The notes below the pieces were generated by a model, which was given only the letters and a program-made list of their open reading frames with translations, made no database searches and was not told where the DNA came from. From Microcebus murinus (lineage: Eukaryota; Chordata; Mammalia; Primates; Cheirogaleidae), in NCBI RefSeq assembly GCF_040939455.1, contig NC_134117.1, forward strand, positions 67,912,501-67,976,500: 64,000 bases of DNA. The letters run 5' to 3'. A program made the translations under genes and the position numbers. The stretch's first letter is position 1, and each line of letters starts with the position of its first letter. Shown here piece after piece: positions 1-17,049 of the stretch.

Positions 1-985
1 TTGCTTGAATACACCAAGGAGATGAACTTAGAATTTCTGTGTTTAAAAGTATTTTGCTATTTTTACAAGTGCTGCAACATTCAAAAAGTAATTCTTTTTG
101 CCAGCATTTGTCATATTTAGAAGAGGTTAGAAAAAAATAAAATCTATAGAATTAGATGTCTAAAAATAGAAAAAAACCCCAAACATTTAGAAATAATTGG
201 ACAGGTCCTGAGTTGAAATCATATTTATCTGCAAAAATAACTGTTTTAGGTCAGAAATATATTTTGTAACTACAGATCCTGACCTTGGACTTGACTAGCG
301 AAGATTTCCAGGCACTACATGGGTGACAGGATAGAGGCCATTCAGTTGGCCAATTCTGGCATGTGCCCTACCTGGCTTGTGAAAATTTTATAAATATTGC
401 TTAAACCTAAACTTCCTAGTTCTCTGAAACTGATTGTCTTAATCTGATTCGGAATACTTTTTAAAACAAATAAACACAAATTTTCCCTGCAAGATAACAT
501 GTTTAAGCATTTGTTGCCTGTGGATAGATACAGAGAAACCAAGCACAAATGTGAATCAACATTTCAGGGAGGTAGCTGTGAATCTCTGAAAGGCTATGTA
601 AGCTGTGCAAAGTCCCTCGCTGGCTCTGCACTTGCCACCAGAGGTGGCCACCCAGGCAGCATCAACCTGAAGAGGGCTTAAGCTGCCAGCTCTTCTACCA
701 AACCAGCTAGTTTTTCCATCCGAGCAACTTGCTGACCATGTTTCACCTGCTTAAGCGTGGATGCCACGCTGATTCTCAGAGGACTCTCAGAGGACTCTCC
801 CAGAGCCATCTTCTAACACTGCTCCAGCTCCTTGGGGTTCGTGAGAAGGGCTTTCTGTGGTGGGGCAAGGTCTGAGACACTGAAACCAGATCCAGCGACA
901 GAACGTCCACTGACCCCATCACTGGAGGAGGAGGAGGCAGCCATTTCCTCGCTAGTAGAGTTCTTCCTTAAGACTTGCTGCGTGA
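1..985 (-). pseudogene. ANAPC16P: ANAPC16 processed pseudogene (coding footprint 662-944)
   Basis: Read on the minus strand from the ATG at 944-942, the translation opens [20 protein letters not shown] and continues [14 protein letters not shown], which I recognise as the N terminus of ANAPC16, the 110-residue small subunit of the anaphase-promoting complex. A stop follows at LEQC*. After a frame change the middle of the protein resumes ([20 protein letters not shown], then GLVEELAA). The last part is shortened by a deletion so that the final SSG-stop codons (stop complement at 662-664) follow almost directly. There are no introns, and sequence below 662 reads like a long 3' untranslated region continuing to the left edge, so this looks like a reverse-transcribed mRNA copy. 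Stops, a frameshift and the deletion make it non-coding. The right limit is approximate; no target duplication is visible because the left end is outside the window. Confidence 0.85.
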
Positions 986-1093
986 CTGGACAAATCACTT
1001 AACTTTCTGTTCCTTAGTTGTCTTCTCTCAGTGGGTTTGGCACTTTCCCTTACAGCCCCACCCCCAAGGCCAGCCAGCGCTCACGACCAGGAG

Positions 1094-1356
1094 CTTTTTT
1101 TTTTTTTTTTTTGAGACAGAGTCTTACTTTGTTGTCCAGGCTAGAGTGAGTGCCATGGTGTCAGCCTGGCTCACAGCAACCTCAAACTCCTGGGCTCAGC
1201 GATCCTCCTGCCTCAGCCTCCCGAGTAGCTGGGACTACAGGCATGCGCCACCATGCCAGGCTAATTTTTTTTGTATATATATTTTTAGTTGGTCAATTAA
1301 TTTATTTCTATTTTTGGTAGAGACGGGGTCTCACTCAGGCTGGTTTCAAACTCCTG
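1094..1356 (-). mobile_element. Alu SINE, 5'-truncated, with target-site duplication
   Basis: Poly-T then 'gagacagagtcttac' and the full right arm, AT linker and part of the left arm; it stops at 'aactcctg'. Flanked by the direct repeat acgaccaggagcttt at 1083-1097 and 1357-1371. The linker ('ggtcaattaatttatttcta', 'tttttggtagag') places it in the younger subfamily discussed in the findings. Confidence 0.93.
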
Positions 1357-1371
1357 ACGACCAGGAGCTTT

Positions 1372-1657
1372 GTCTTCTTTTTTATTCCTGAGTTATGTAG
1401 TTCCTGCTCTATCTATTCTTATTATTTGGCCATGTCATCCCAGAGTTCTGGCATTTCTGTTTCATAGTCTTCCCTCATGACTACTATTGTTTATTAAGTG
1501 TCTTCTTTTATTTTTAAAATTCATGTTAAAATGTTGAGTATTCTTTTTCCACATTTAAAAATATGTTTTATAGAACTGACACTGTCAGCCACTGAGTGAA
1601 AAAAAAATAAGAAAGCAATAAAAAAAGAAAAAAAAAAAAGAAATAAAAATATGTTTT
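1372..1657. other. AT-rich intergenic sequence, nothing recognised
   Basis: Short unique AT-rich sequence ending in an A-rich tract (1600-1650). I see no gene or clear repeat. Confidence 0.5.
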
Positions 1658-1953
1658 GGCCAGGTACACCAGCTCACGCCTATAATCCTGGTACTCTGGG
1701 AGGCTGAGGTGGGAGGATAGCTTGAGCTCAGGAGTTCGAGAACAGCCTGGGTAACAGAGCGAGACCCCCGTCACTACAAAAAAAATAAAATAGAAAATTA
1801 GCCGGGTGTGGTGGCATGCACCTGTAGTTCCAACTACTTGGGGTGCTGAGGCAGGAGGATCACTTGAGCTGCTGAGTTGGAGGTTGCAGTGAGCTATGAT
1901 TGCATCACTGCACCCCAGCCTGCGAGACAGAGAGACCCTGTCTTGAAAAAAAA
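1658..1953 (+). mobile_element. Old AluJ-like SINE
   Basis: Dimeric Alu starting 'ggccaggtacaccagctcac' and ending in an A tail. Its middle linker is simple A-rich ('acaaaaaaaataaaatagaa') and its right arm reads 'gagctatgattgcatcactg', so it predates the lemur-type linker. Confidence 0.9.
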
Positions 1954-2265
1954 CTTGTTTTCACTGCTAGAAAAAAGTGAAGTATGTATGTATGGCATGC
2001 TATCCTTCCTGTAAGAATGAAAGAGGCTATAAGAAAGTACATCTCTGCTTATTTGTGGAAAGAAAATGCAGGAAGGAGAAGCCAGAGACTAAAGAGATTG
2101 GTTCCCTACAGTGGGAAGGTGGGGAAGGGGTAGAAAGAAGTGGGCACTGAGAACCAGATAGCAGGGACAAGAAGAGAGTGACACTTCTCTGAGTTTGTCT
2201 TTTTGGTAGCTCTGACTCTCAGAACCATAATCATGTTCACACACCCAAAATATAAACAGACAATT
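1954..2265. other. Intergenic unique sequence
   Basis: Purine-rich unique sequence; no coding or repeat signal that I can support. Confidence 0.5.
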
Positions 2266-2278
2266 AAAACCAACTAGA

Positions 2279-2607
2279 GGCTGGACGCAGTGGCTCACGC
2301 CTGTAATCCTAGCACTCTGGGAGGCCGAGGTGGGTGGATTGCTCGAGGTCCGGAGTTTGAAACCAGCCTGACCAAGAGCGAGACCCCGTCTCTACTATAA
2401 ATATAAAGAAATTAATTGGCCAACTAATATATGTAGAAAAAATTAGCCAGGCATGGTGGCGTATGCCTGTAGTCCCAGCTTCTCGGGAGGCTGAGGCAGT
2501 AAGATCGCTGAGCCCAGGAGTTTGAGGTTGCTGTGAGCTAGGCTGACGCCACGGCACTCACTCTAGTCTGTACAACAAAGTGAGACTCTGTCTCAGAAAA
2601 AAAAAAA
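2279..2607 (+). mobile_element. Lemur-type Alu SINE with target-site duplication
   Basis: Full dimeric Alu with the AT-rich linker, flanked by aaaaccaactaga at 2266-2278 and 2604-2616. Confidence 0.95.
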
Positions 2608-2809
2608 CCAACTAGAATGTGTGGGTAGGGAGACCAAAATTTAACAGAAACATTAATAAATGAACCTAACTCTAATACAAGTGAAGAAAATAACCGCACT
2701 GAAGGGAGTGGGGAAGAAAAGAGAAAAACCCACGTAACCTTAGAGAATGGTATACTGAATAGATTCTGTAGAGCTAAAGGCAAAAAGCACTGTACATATA
2801 TTCTGTAAT

Positions 2810-3613
<804 letters not shown>

Positions 3614-3720
3614 AGGTCTTGCTCTTGCTCAGGCTGGTTTCGAACTTCTGACCTTGAGCAATCTTCCCACCTTGGCCTCCCAGAGTGCTAGGATTACCAT
3701 TGTGAGCCACCACACCCGAC

Positions 3721-4077
3721 TGACACATTGGCACATGGGTTTTTAATTTATATACTGATAGATACAGAAATATATATGAATAGGTTAGTAAACACACACA
3801 TGTATTTCCTGGCTCTGTCTGTTGAGAGTTCCTAGACACAATGACACCCAGAAATAATAAGCATATGTAGCACCAGATCTTGGTGTCTAAATGCCAGTCT
3901 TTAATGATAGGGGCCAGGCTTCTCAGAAGTGGTTGATTGTAGGGCTGGGGCATGGGAAATGCAAGATGAGCCCAGAACACCTTAGAGTTCCAGAAAGTCA
4001 GAAAACACTAAAATAAACAAGGAAAAATAAATAATTTTTTGAAAAATAGAGGCTTGTTGAAAGAACACAGGAGCAAA
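3721..4077. other. Intergenic unique sequence
   Basis: No gene or confidently classifiable repeat is seen here. Confidence 0.45.
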
Positions 4078-4092
4078 CCTGAAGGAACTTCT

Positions 4093-4413
4093 TTTTTTTG
4101 AGACAGAGTCTCACTTTGTTGCCCAGGCTAGAGTGAGTGCCGTGGCGTCAGCCTAGCTCACAGCAGCCTCAAACTCCTGGGCTCAAGCGATCCTACTGCC
4201 TCAGCCTCCCAAGTAGCTGGGACTATAGGCATGCGCTACCATGGCCAGCTAATTTTTTCTCTATATATTTTTAGTTGGTCAATTAATTTCTTTCCATTTT
4301 TAGTAGAGATGGGGTCTTGCTCAGGCTGATTTCGAACTTCTGACCTTGAGCAATCTGTCCACCTTTGCCTCCCAGAGTGCTAGGATTACAAGCGTGAGCC
4401 ACCGCGCACGGCC
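4093..4413 (-). mobile_element. Lemur-type Alu SINE
   Basis: Full minus Alu flanked by cctgaaggaacttct at 4078-4092 and 4412-4426. Confidence 0.94.
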
Positions 4414-4426
4414 TGAAGGAACTTCT

Positions 4427-4689
4427 AATGGCTAAAGCTGGAATAATTTGAGCAACAAAGTAAATAATGATAGTATTAGATTACTATCTAATATTCATAA
4501 ATCCATACTAATATAAATAAATAATGGGTTAAATGAATGTGGAGAAGGGAGAATTCCAATTAAGTAATATGGGAGGAAAGAGGGCAATAGTGAATCACCA
4601 TTAGGCAAACCACAGAAATAATTATTGCAAATAAAGTTCACTGATAGATGCTCAAATTCATCTGCAAAAGTTTGAGGAGCTATCAGATG
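4427..4689. other. AT-rich intergenic sequence, possibly old repeat
   Basis: AT-rich sequence leading into the L1 fragment. It may be an old interspersed repeat, but I cannot name it. Confidence 0.35.
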
Positions 4690-5684
4690 ATTTTCACTGA
4701 GGGTGTCAGAACCGTTAAATTGGGAAAGGACAATCTTCAGCAGATGGTGTTGGGAAAACTGGATATACACCTGCAAAAGCATAAAGTTGGACCAGTACCT
4801 TACACCATTACAAAAATTAACTCAAAATGGATCAAAGACAAAAATAAGAGCTAGCACTGTAAAAACCCTTAGAAGAAAATACAGGGTAAAAGCTTCATGA
4901 CATTGGATTTGGCAATGATTTCTTGGATATGACAACAAAAACATAGGCAACAAAATTAAAAATAGATCAATGAATTGCATCAAAATTTAAAACTGTGCAT
5001 CAAGAACGCAATCAACAGAGTGAAAAGGCAACCTGTAGAATGGGAGAAAATATTTTCAAATAACATATCTGATAAGAGGTTAATATCCAGAATACATAAT
5101 GAACTCCTAGAGTTCAACAATGTAAAAAGTAACTCAATTAATAAATGAGTAAAGTACTGAAATAGACATTTCTCCAAACATGATATACAAAAGGCTGATA
5201 ATCATACGAAAAGATGCGCAACATCTCTGATTATTAGGGAAATGCAAGGCAAAACTACAATGACTGCTATTTTTTTAAATAAAAGAAAATAACATAACGA
5301 GTGTTGGTGAGATGTAGAGAAATTGGAACCCTAGTTCCACTGTTGGTAGGAATGTAAAATGGTGCACTGCTATGGAAAACAGTATGGCAATTTCTCAAAA
5401 AATTAAAAATAGAATGACCACATGATGCAACAATATCACTTCTTGGTATATATCCAAAAGAATTGAAAGCAGGGTCTTGAAGAAATATTTGTACACCCAT
5501 GTTCATGGACGCAACCTGACTGTCCATTGACAGATGAATGGATAAACTAAGTATGGTCATATGTGCAATGAAATGTTATTCAGCCTTAAAAAGGCAAAAA
5601 AATTCTGATACATGCTACACATGGATAAACATTATGAGAACATTGTGCTATGTAAAATAAGCCAGTTATAAAAGATGAATATCA

Positions 5685-6012
5685 GGCTGGGCGCGGTGGC
5701 TCACGCCTGTAATCCTAGCACTTTGGGAGGCCGAGGCGGGCGGATTGCTCAAGGTCAGGAGTTCAAAACCAGCCTGAGTGAGACCCCGTCTCTACCAAAA
5801 ATAGAAATAAATTAATTGACCAACTAAAAATATATATACAAAAAATCAGCTGGGCGTGGTGGTGCATGCCTGTAGTCCCAGCTACTCGGGAGGCTGAGGC
5901 AGGAGGATCGCTTGAGCCCCGGAGATTGAGGTTGCTGTGAGCCAGGCTGACGCCACGGCACTCACTCTAGCCTGGGCAACAGATGTCTCAAAAAAAAAAA
6001 AAAAAAAAAAAA
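5685..6012 (+). mobile_element. Lemur-type Alu SINE inside L1
   Basis: Dimeric Alu flanked by aaagatgaatatc (5671-5683) and aaagacgaatatc (6010-6022). A short deletion removes the usual 'aagcgagactct' near its 3' end ('ggcaacagatgtctc'). Confidence 0.93.
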
Positions 6013-6228
6013 GACGAATATCGTATGATTTCACTTATATGAAGTATCTAGGGTCAGCAACCTCACAGAAACAGAAAGTTGAATCGTAGTTGCCAGGGAC
6101 GGTGGGGGGAGGAGAAAACGGGAAGTTGTTTAATGAAAACAGTTTCAGTTTTGCTGTTTACACAACAGTGGGAATATACTCTATGGCAGGAGTCCTCAAA
6201 CTTCTTAAACTTTTTCAAACTTTTTAAC

Positions 6229-6493
<265 letters not shown>

Positions 6494-6496
6494 TTA

Positions 6497-6849
6497 TTTT
6501 ATTTATTTATTTATTTATTTTTTTTTTTTTTGAGACAGAGTCTCGCTTTGTTGCCCAGGCTAGAGTGAGTGCCGTGGCGTCAGCCTAGCTCACAGCAACC
6601 TCAAACTCCTGGGCTCGAGTGATCCTTCTGCCTCAGCCTCCCGGGTAGCTGGGACTACAGGCATGCGCCACCATGCCCAGCTAATTTTTTCTATATATAT
6701 ATCAGTTGGCCAATTAATTTCTTTCTATTTATAGTAGAGACGGGGTCTCGCTCTTGCTCAGGCTGGTTTTGAACTCCTGACCTTGAGCAATCCGCCCGCC
6801 TCGGCCTCCCAAGAGCTAGGATTACAGGCGTGAGCCACAGCGCCCGGCC
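6497..6849 (-). mobile_element. Lemur-type Alu SINE nested in duplication copy 2
   Basis: Full minus Alu with an ATTT-rich tail, flanked by atacctcagatttta at 6482-6496 and 6851-6865. Confidence 0.94.
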
Positions 6850-7314
6850 AATACCTCAGATTTTAATCCAGCACCGCATGGGGTATTGGAAGAGTGTTCT
6901 CCATTCTTCATTTTTAATTTCTTTCTCCAACCGTGACAAACCCAGTTCTTACTATCTACAGTATATTAATTTACGTGTTCAATTCCACTATATGCAGAAA
7001 ATTGTTTCAGAATTGCTTACCTACAATCCTGTGAGAATCACGTTTACTGACTAGTTTACTGCCAGTTCACTGTCCCTCAGACCGTTGGAGGGCCGGACTA
7101 TAGTTAAAAAAAAACTATGAACAAATTCCTATGCACACTGCACATATCTTATTTTGAAGTAAAAAAACAAAGGGGCAAAAACACCTGCATATGGCCCTCG
7201 GGCCGTAGTTTGAGGACGCCTGCTCTATGGTACCCAACTATGCATTTAAAAATGGATAAGACGGTAAATTTTATGTCATGTATATTTTACCACAATAAAA
7301 ATAAATTTTTTTTA

Positions 7315-7970
7315 AGTTTCAGGAGATACAGATTTTGCGTAATCTCAAACTATTTCTCCCAAGATGTTTATTAACTACAAGGGGGAAAGATAGTGACGTC
7401 ACAGTGGAGATACCCAGCAGAAACCAAATGATCAAGTTCAACGTTACCAGTATAAGTCATATCAACACCATAACCCTGTTGTATGGTGCACGGGGAAGGA
7501 CAACACATCATTTTTGTGGTCATCTTGCCAAAAATGCACAACCTTAGTCCAATCATGAGAAAACATCAAACTTGAATGGAGGAACGTTTGACAAGTACTG
7601 ACCAGTACTGCTTACAGGTGTCGAGGTCATGAAAGAGATGAGCAAAGACTGAGAAGCTGCAGGAGATGAAGAAGAAATATCAACTAAATGCAGTGTGTGA
7701 TCCTGGGTGGGATTCTGAAGCAGAAAAGGGACACTAGTGGAAAAACTGGTCTTTAGTTTAGCTAATATGTTAATTTTAACTTATTTAAATAATTTAAATT
7801 TAAAAATTTAGTTATTTCATGAAATGATTTTAAATGTAATTGAGTTAAATATGCTGATGTCAATTTTCTGGTTCTGATCTCTGTGCTGTGGTTATATGTA
7901 AGAAGTGAACTTTCGGGGAGTCGGGGTGAGGAATGCGTGGCGACTATACTATTGACTTGGAAGAGAGAAA
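7315..7970 (+). mobile_element. Degraded L1 3' UTR-like sequence
   Basis: Phrases such as 'gggacactagtggaaaaact' resemble the 3' UTR of old L1M families. Strongly diverged; limits are approximate and the assignment is tentative. Confidence 0.4.
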
Positions 7971-8179
7971 CCTGCCCTACCAATCATGAAACCCTCTGTT
8001 CATGGTGGTGTCTTTCAAATATGCAGTGGAATTTCCCAGACCTCAGAGATTCCTGGGTGGGTGTGGGGCCCCGTGGGAATCTAAGGGAGGGGTCCCTGGG
8101 CTCCTTTCCTCAGCACCTGTCCTTCCTTCACGAAAGTGTCAGACTCACTTGCGTAGCCACAAGCCCTCTGCCGGCTGGA

Positions 8180-9360
8180 AGGCTCTAGCGCCGGCGTCCT
8201 TTCCGCTGCTGCAGCCGGCGCAGGGGGCTCCCTCCTCTCTGGGGAAGTGGTGCTCTCCGGGATGCCGCACTCTGGACTTCCTGGGCACCATCTGCCCCTA
8301 CTCTCTTCACTTCCCCAGGTCTGCGTTCTCACACCGAGGGGCCTCTCCTTGCTCCTCTCCTCCTGGGAATGAGCACTGCTGGCAACGGCCAAGACCACCA
8401 CCCCCGCCCCCGCCCACTGGGGCCCTCCTGCGCCCTTTCTTCTGCCTTTCCCTGGCTTCCTGCGTCAGTCCTGCAGGTGTCACCTGTGTTGGGTTTGCAT
8501 GTCTTCCCAGCTTCCTAGTTCCTCTGAAGTTAAGTCTGATGTGTGTGTTGATGGTGGGCTTCTCTTCTTTCTCCTCCCTTCCTTCCTCCTCCTCCTCCTC
8601 CTCCTTCTTCCTTCTTCTCCTGCTCCTCCTCCTTATCCTTTTCCTTTTCCTTCTCTGTCCTCCTTGGTGCCCTGTAGAGTTTCAAGGAGAGATGGGACGA
8701 TTTAGACTTACGCTGCCGCCATGTTCCCACTGGACCGGCAGTCTGGCGCGGGAGCTGGGTGTCTGTGTGCCCCTCCACAGCAGCTCGCCGCCTGCCTCCT
8801 CGCCGCCCGTGCCCTCGTGGACGCACCCCCGGGCTCCCTCACCCTCTGGCCCTGGGAGGATTCAGACAATGGGGGAGGATACTGTTTGGAGACTGGAGAG
8901 GGGAGGAGAGGCTGTTGCTCCCCAGCTCTTCCTTGCCGCGCGTGGTGTGGCAGTGGCCATGCTCCTCCGCTGGCGGCTGCGGCTCTCGCCTGGAGATCCC
9001 TCCTAGGGTCCTGGCTCTCGTCGGGGTCTGTGGACGCCTCTACTGCCCGCCAGACCCAGGGAGATAGCAGCTCCCACTATTGCTGGTCCCCAGGTGCTTC
9101 ACCCTCTTCACTGGTGTCCTTACCTCCGCCCACACCTCTGCGAACAGTCCCTTTTCTCAGGTGCCCATTTGAGTATGTCTTCTGGTTTCTCCAGGACCTG
9201 GGCTTACCCTGTGGACGCTGCTGGGCAAGTCTTGCTTTGGAGCAGGGTCGGCTCATGCAGGATCGGGGACACCGAGCGCACTGTGGGCTCAAGTCCACGG
9301 AGCAGAGGTGGGAGAAAGCACAGGCGGGACTCTCACAAAACTCACGACACCTGTGACGTG
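8180..9360. promoter_or_regulatory. CpG-rich segment, possible promoter
   Basis: CpG dinucleotides are common here, unlike in the rest of the window (for example 'gcgccggcgtcc', 'ctcgccgcctgcctcctcgc'). The centre has a CATG at 8720-8723 that gives an ATG on each strand: the plus ATG (8721) has a 'gccgcc' context and opens a 211-codon frame, and the minus ATG (8722) is followed eight bases later by a consensus splice donor GTAAGT (complement of 8706-8711). No protein is recognised, so this is only a candidate promoter or non-coding transcript start. Confidence 0.35.
8565..8680. repeat. Polypyrimidine (CTT/CCT) tract
   Basis: About 115 bases almost entirely C and T on the plus strand, with runs of 'cct' and 'ctt', ending in 'ccctgtagag', which resembles a 3' splice site. 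It creates Glu/Lys-rich shadow frames on the minus strand. Confidence 0.8.
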
Positions 9361-11309
9361 TCCGCGGGTTAACTCACACAAGAAATCGTCATGCTCCAGA
9401 AATGAGATGGCCCTAAGTTTTTAACTATCTGAAATGAACCATTTATTTTTCGGAAATGATAATTGCTAAGTTGGCAAGTCGCTGTCTGCAAACAGGCTCT
9501 CCTCAACTTGGTGACTCAGCCCCTGGCCCTTTGCCAAACTGGGTTGTGGGCAAATTCCACTTGCAGAATTGGTCTGCTTCCGTCAAAGCCAGATTCTCCC
9601 TTCCCCGGTGGGGGGGGGCAACGGGGGGGGGCGGGGAAGGCTGGACTTGACCTTCCGACTCAGGATATGCTGACTTGGGTGCCTGTGTTCAGGGATGGCT
9701 CCCTTGGGTTTCAGTGTGGGCTGGGCCTCTTCCAAGATGAGATGATGGAGGGTGGAGGGCAGCGGGCGGAGGGCGGAGGGTAGGCACCCACTGGGCAGGC
9801 CACACCTGAGTCATCTTCAGCCTCATCCAGGCAGGTGAAGTTGCTCCCTGCAGGAGTCACCAAGCCCAGCCCTCAGACCAGAATCCATCTATGGTTAGGA
9901 GAGTCTTGGGCTATCTCAGGCTCTTCAGCTAGAAAGGGGTCCAGCCCTCAGGGGTCTGCCTGCCGGGGTACACAGGTTGGGTTGGGCTGGGAAGATGGGG
10001 AACTGGTCACAGCTAGGGCTAGAAGGCCAAGTGGGACCAGAGCTGGGCTAGAGCACAAGCACCTGGGGCCTGAGTCAGGTCCCGGGCAGCCTGGCCTCCC
10101 CAGGCGTCTCGCCTCCTCCCCATCAGGCATTTAGGATCCATGTCGGGACCCAGCCCTGCCAGGAGACCGGGACTGTGGTGTGCTCATTGGAGGCATGGCG
10201 CTCACCCAAGGCAGCGTGTTAAAGAAGGGCAGGGTGTCAGGGGAGGGGACGGTGTGGAGGGGGCAAAGGGCATGGGACCCTGAGGCTGTGGGGAGCCAGG
10301 CTCTGGACTGGGCACTGGGCCAGAGTCTTGCTGAGTCGCCAAGTCCTGACGAGGGCCTGTCTGGGGCTGCTGAGCCCCTGAGAGAGGGAACTAGGAAGGA
10401 CACCCCAGGGTGGGGGCTCGCGGGAAGGAGCCTGCAGGGTCTGGAAGCCATCCCAGAGGTAGTAGGTGACGTCTGTCAGGGGAACAGGTACAGGGAGGGC
10501 CCCTGTGGGGGTGGGGGGAACACATGCAGCAGCAGAGGAAACAGAGAAGGAGTTTGACAGGTCCAGGGGGTCCCTCAGCCCAGTTCCCACCAACCATGTC
10601 CCAGAAGCACCCCCCGCCCCCTGCAGTGCTGGCCTGATGCCCTGGGTGGAACACTCTGAAATTTGGCTGTAATGAGGGACAGAGTTGTCTGGACCTGCTT
10701 GAGCTCCAGGGCACCCCAATTTCATGGCCCTTTCTGGGTCCATAGGATCTTACATATAAATATTTGTAAAGCATATAAGAGTCAATTATTATATTCTTTT
10801 TCTTGGAGGCCCTCTCCAAAGTGTTCACACCCTGATCCACCCCTGTCCAAAGGAGATGGCCCTGTGGCCTGTGACCCAGAGGTCCTGCTGTACCCATTGC
10901 CCACCCCAGGGTCCCAGCCACAGCCCCAGAGCCCCCAGCACCACATGGGAATGTGAGAGGGCCTCAGCTCCTGGGGCCCAGGCTGACGTGGCCCTCAGTC
11001 AGGTAAACACTAATCAGGCCCTGCCACACCCAGGATGGCAGCTCCGAGGGATGAGGGAGGCTGCATGGAGGGAGGTGGCCTCAGACTCCTGCCCCAGGCC
11101 TGGGCCTTCTCACCTCAAATCCTGGCCAGCAGGGGTCACTTCCCCCAGCCCTCTGGCTCCAAGGCAGTCTCATGCCCCAGCCACCTCCTGGCCCACCCTA
11201 CTGGTTGTTTGGGGCTCACTGCCAAGAGACACTTCCCTAGCACCTCAGTGACAAGGACAAGGGAACAGGTGTCTATTAAGAGATTGCATGCTTTGTCCCA
11301 CCCACAGCA

Positions 11310-11420
11310 TGCAAGTGACATAGCCAAGAAGTCATGGATGGTTGTCCCCATTTTATAGATGAGGAAACTGAGGCTCAGGTTTGGCTAGTGACTAAGGGAC
11401 GCAGTATGTGGCAGGTGGCT
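11310..11420 (+). repeat. MIR SINE relic
   Basis: Contains the conserved core 'ccattttatagatgaggaaa' followed by 'ctgaggctcagg'. Confidence 0.75.
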
Positions 11421-12271
11421 TGAGGCATCTCTGTCCATTCTGAGTAACTAGGGAGCAGCCTGGTTCCCTGCGAACGTGATGTGCTGGGAGCCGGTGAAGC
11501 TGCTTTCCGGGAACTTCCAGCTAGGGCCAGAAGCACCTCCCTGAGTGGTGGTAGCATCCTCTGTCTACTCCTCCAGGACCCCTGGCGGGGGGGGGGGGGA
11601 ACACTGCTGACCTCACAGAGCCTCCCTGAGAGGCTGGGCCCCAAGGCACAGAGAAGATTGGGTTCCCTCATTTGCCAGCTGCCCCGGCACTGGGCCACTC
11701 ACGTGCTTGGGTGAGAATCAGCTGACCGGCAAGCCAGGGTGACTACACTTCTGGTCATTGCTGTGTCCTCATCTGCCCTGGGCAAGGCACTACCCTGAGC
11801 ACCCCACCTGCCCACCAACGCGGCAAAGCTGCTCTGCAGGGCCAGGGTCCTTGGCAACTGGGGAATCATGCCCCCCCCCACTTGTGCTCCTGGGCACTGG
11901 TGCTGCCCAGGCGCCCAGCCCCATAGGACCTCCAACTCCCTGACTAGGCCATACTGGGGACCTGAGCAGCAGGCTGGAAGTCCCAGGCCTCATCACCAGG
12001 TACACACTAGTGCCCAGGCTTGGGGACCTTAGGACCCAGAGGACTGGCAGGGCTACTGTCCCCAAGTGCTCTCATCCACCAGAGCACTCAGGACCCCTGC
12101 CTTGGGGGAGGGGCATGTCCAGAGCTGGCCTCTCCTGTCCAGCCTCAGCCCTGCTCCCTGTCCCTGTCCTTCACAGGGTCCCTAGGACATGGGGTGCGGG
12201 GATCCCATGCTGCCACCCCACCGCTGGGGCGGCTCCGCCCAGCCTCTTCCTGCTGCCACCGCCTTTGCTGA

Positions 12272-16370
<4,099 letters not shown>

Positions 16371-16407
16371 GCACAGCTGCCACCACCATCAACCCTTCCC
16401 GAATCTC

Positions 16408-16413
16408 AATAAA
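16408..16413 (+). terminator. FAM25A: FAM25A polyadenylation signal
   Basis: AATAAA 38 bases after the stop codon; cleavage would be near 16430, giving a short 3' UTR. Confidence 0.85.
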
Positions 16414-16439
16414 AACCCTCAAATGTGTACACTGAGTCC

Positions 16440-17049
16440 TGGATTTATTTCTATTTGGATAAAAATGCTAAGCCAAGTATTTTTCACTGAGAACACCATG
16501 CATGTCCCCGGTTTCTCCTCTGCCGGGTGGACGCCAGAACAAGACACCTGCTGCAGGGTGGATAGGTTCCCCTGAACCTATCGGATGCTTCACTCTCGCA
16601 TTCTAAGATTTCTCATCAGTAAGGAGCTCTTAAAGGATCATTAGTGTCTATGCTACATGTCCTAAAAGGCTGTTTCCCCAGAAACTATGTATCTTAATAG
16701 CTTTCAGGCCCCCCAATGCTTTAAAGACACCTCAAGGAGGACAATAATTTGTCTTGCATGTTTTTGGGGTTTTCTTGAAATGTTCTTGCAGGACTCAGGG
16801 AGGATAACAGATCAACCTAATAAGAGTTTAGCTCGGCAGGCTCCCACTGAGCCGCTTCATGTAAGTTTCTGCTTATAGTTACAGAATCCGGTCAAGGAGG
16901 AACTGAGTCCACTGCCTACTGGTTGTAGAAGCCAGTGTTGAATCTCCGCTTGGAGACTTGTGTCAGGCTTGTTGGTAGTGCGCAAGAATGCCTGGTCTTC
17001 TCTCTTTCCTCCCACAAGCAAGTCACTATCCTAGAAGTTAAACACACAA
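16440..17049. other. Intergenic sequence, nothing recognised
   Basis: No coding exon or confidently classified repeat seen. Confidence 0.45.

Noticed and set aside
975..1391. 138-codon frame
   Set aside because: Mostly translated Alu sequence (typical '[12 protein letters not shown]'-like Alu peptides).
8002..9006. 334-codon plus-strand open frame
   Set aside because: Low-complexity Ser/Leu/Pro-rich translation produced by GC-rich and pyrimidine-rich DNA; no recognisable domain and no ATG in good context at its start.
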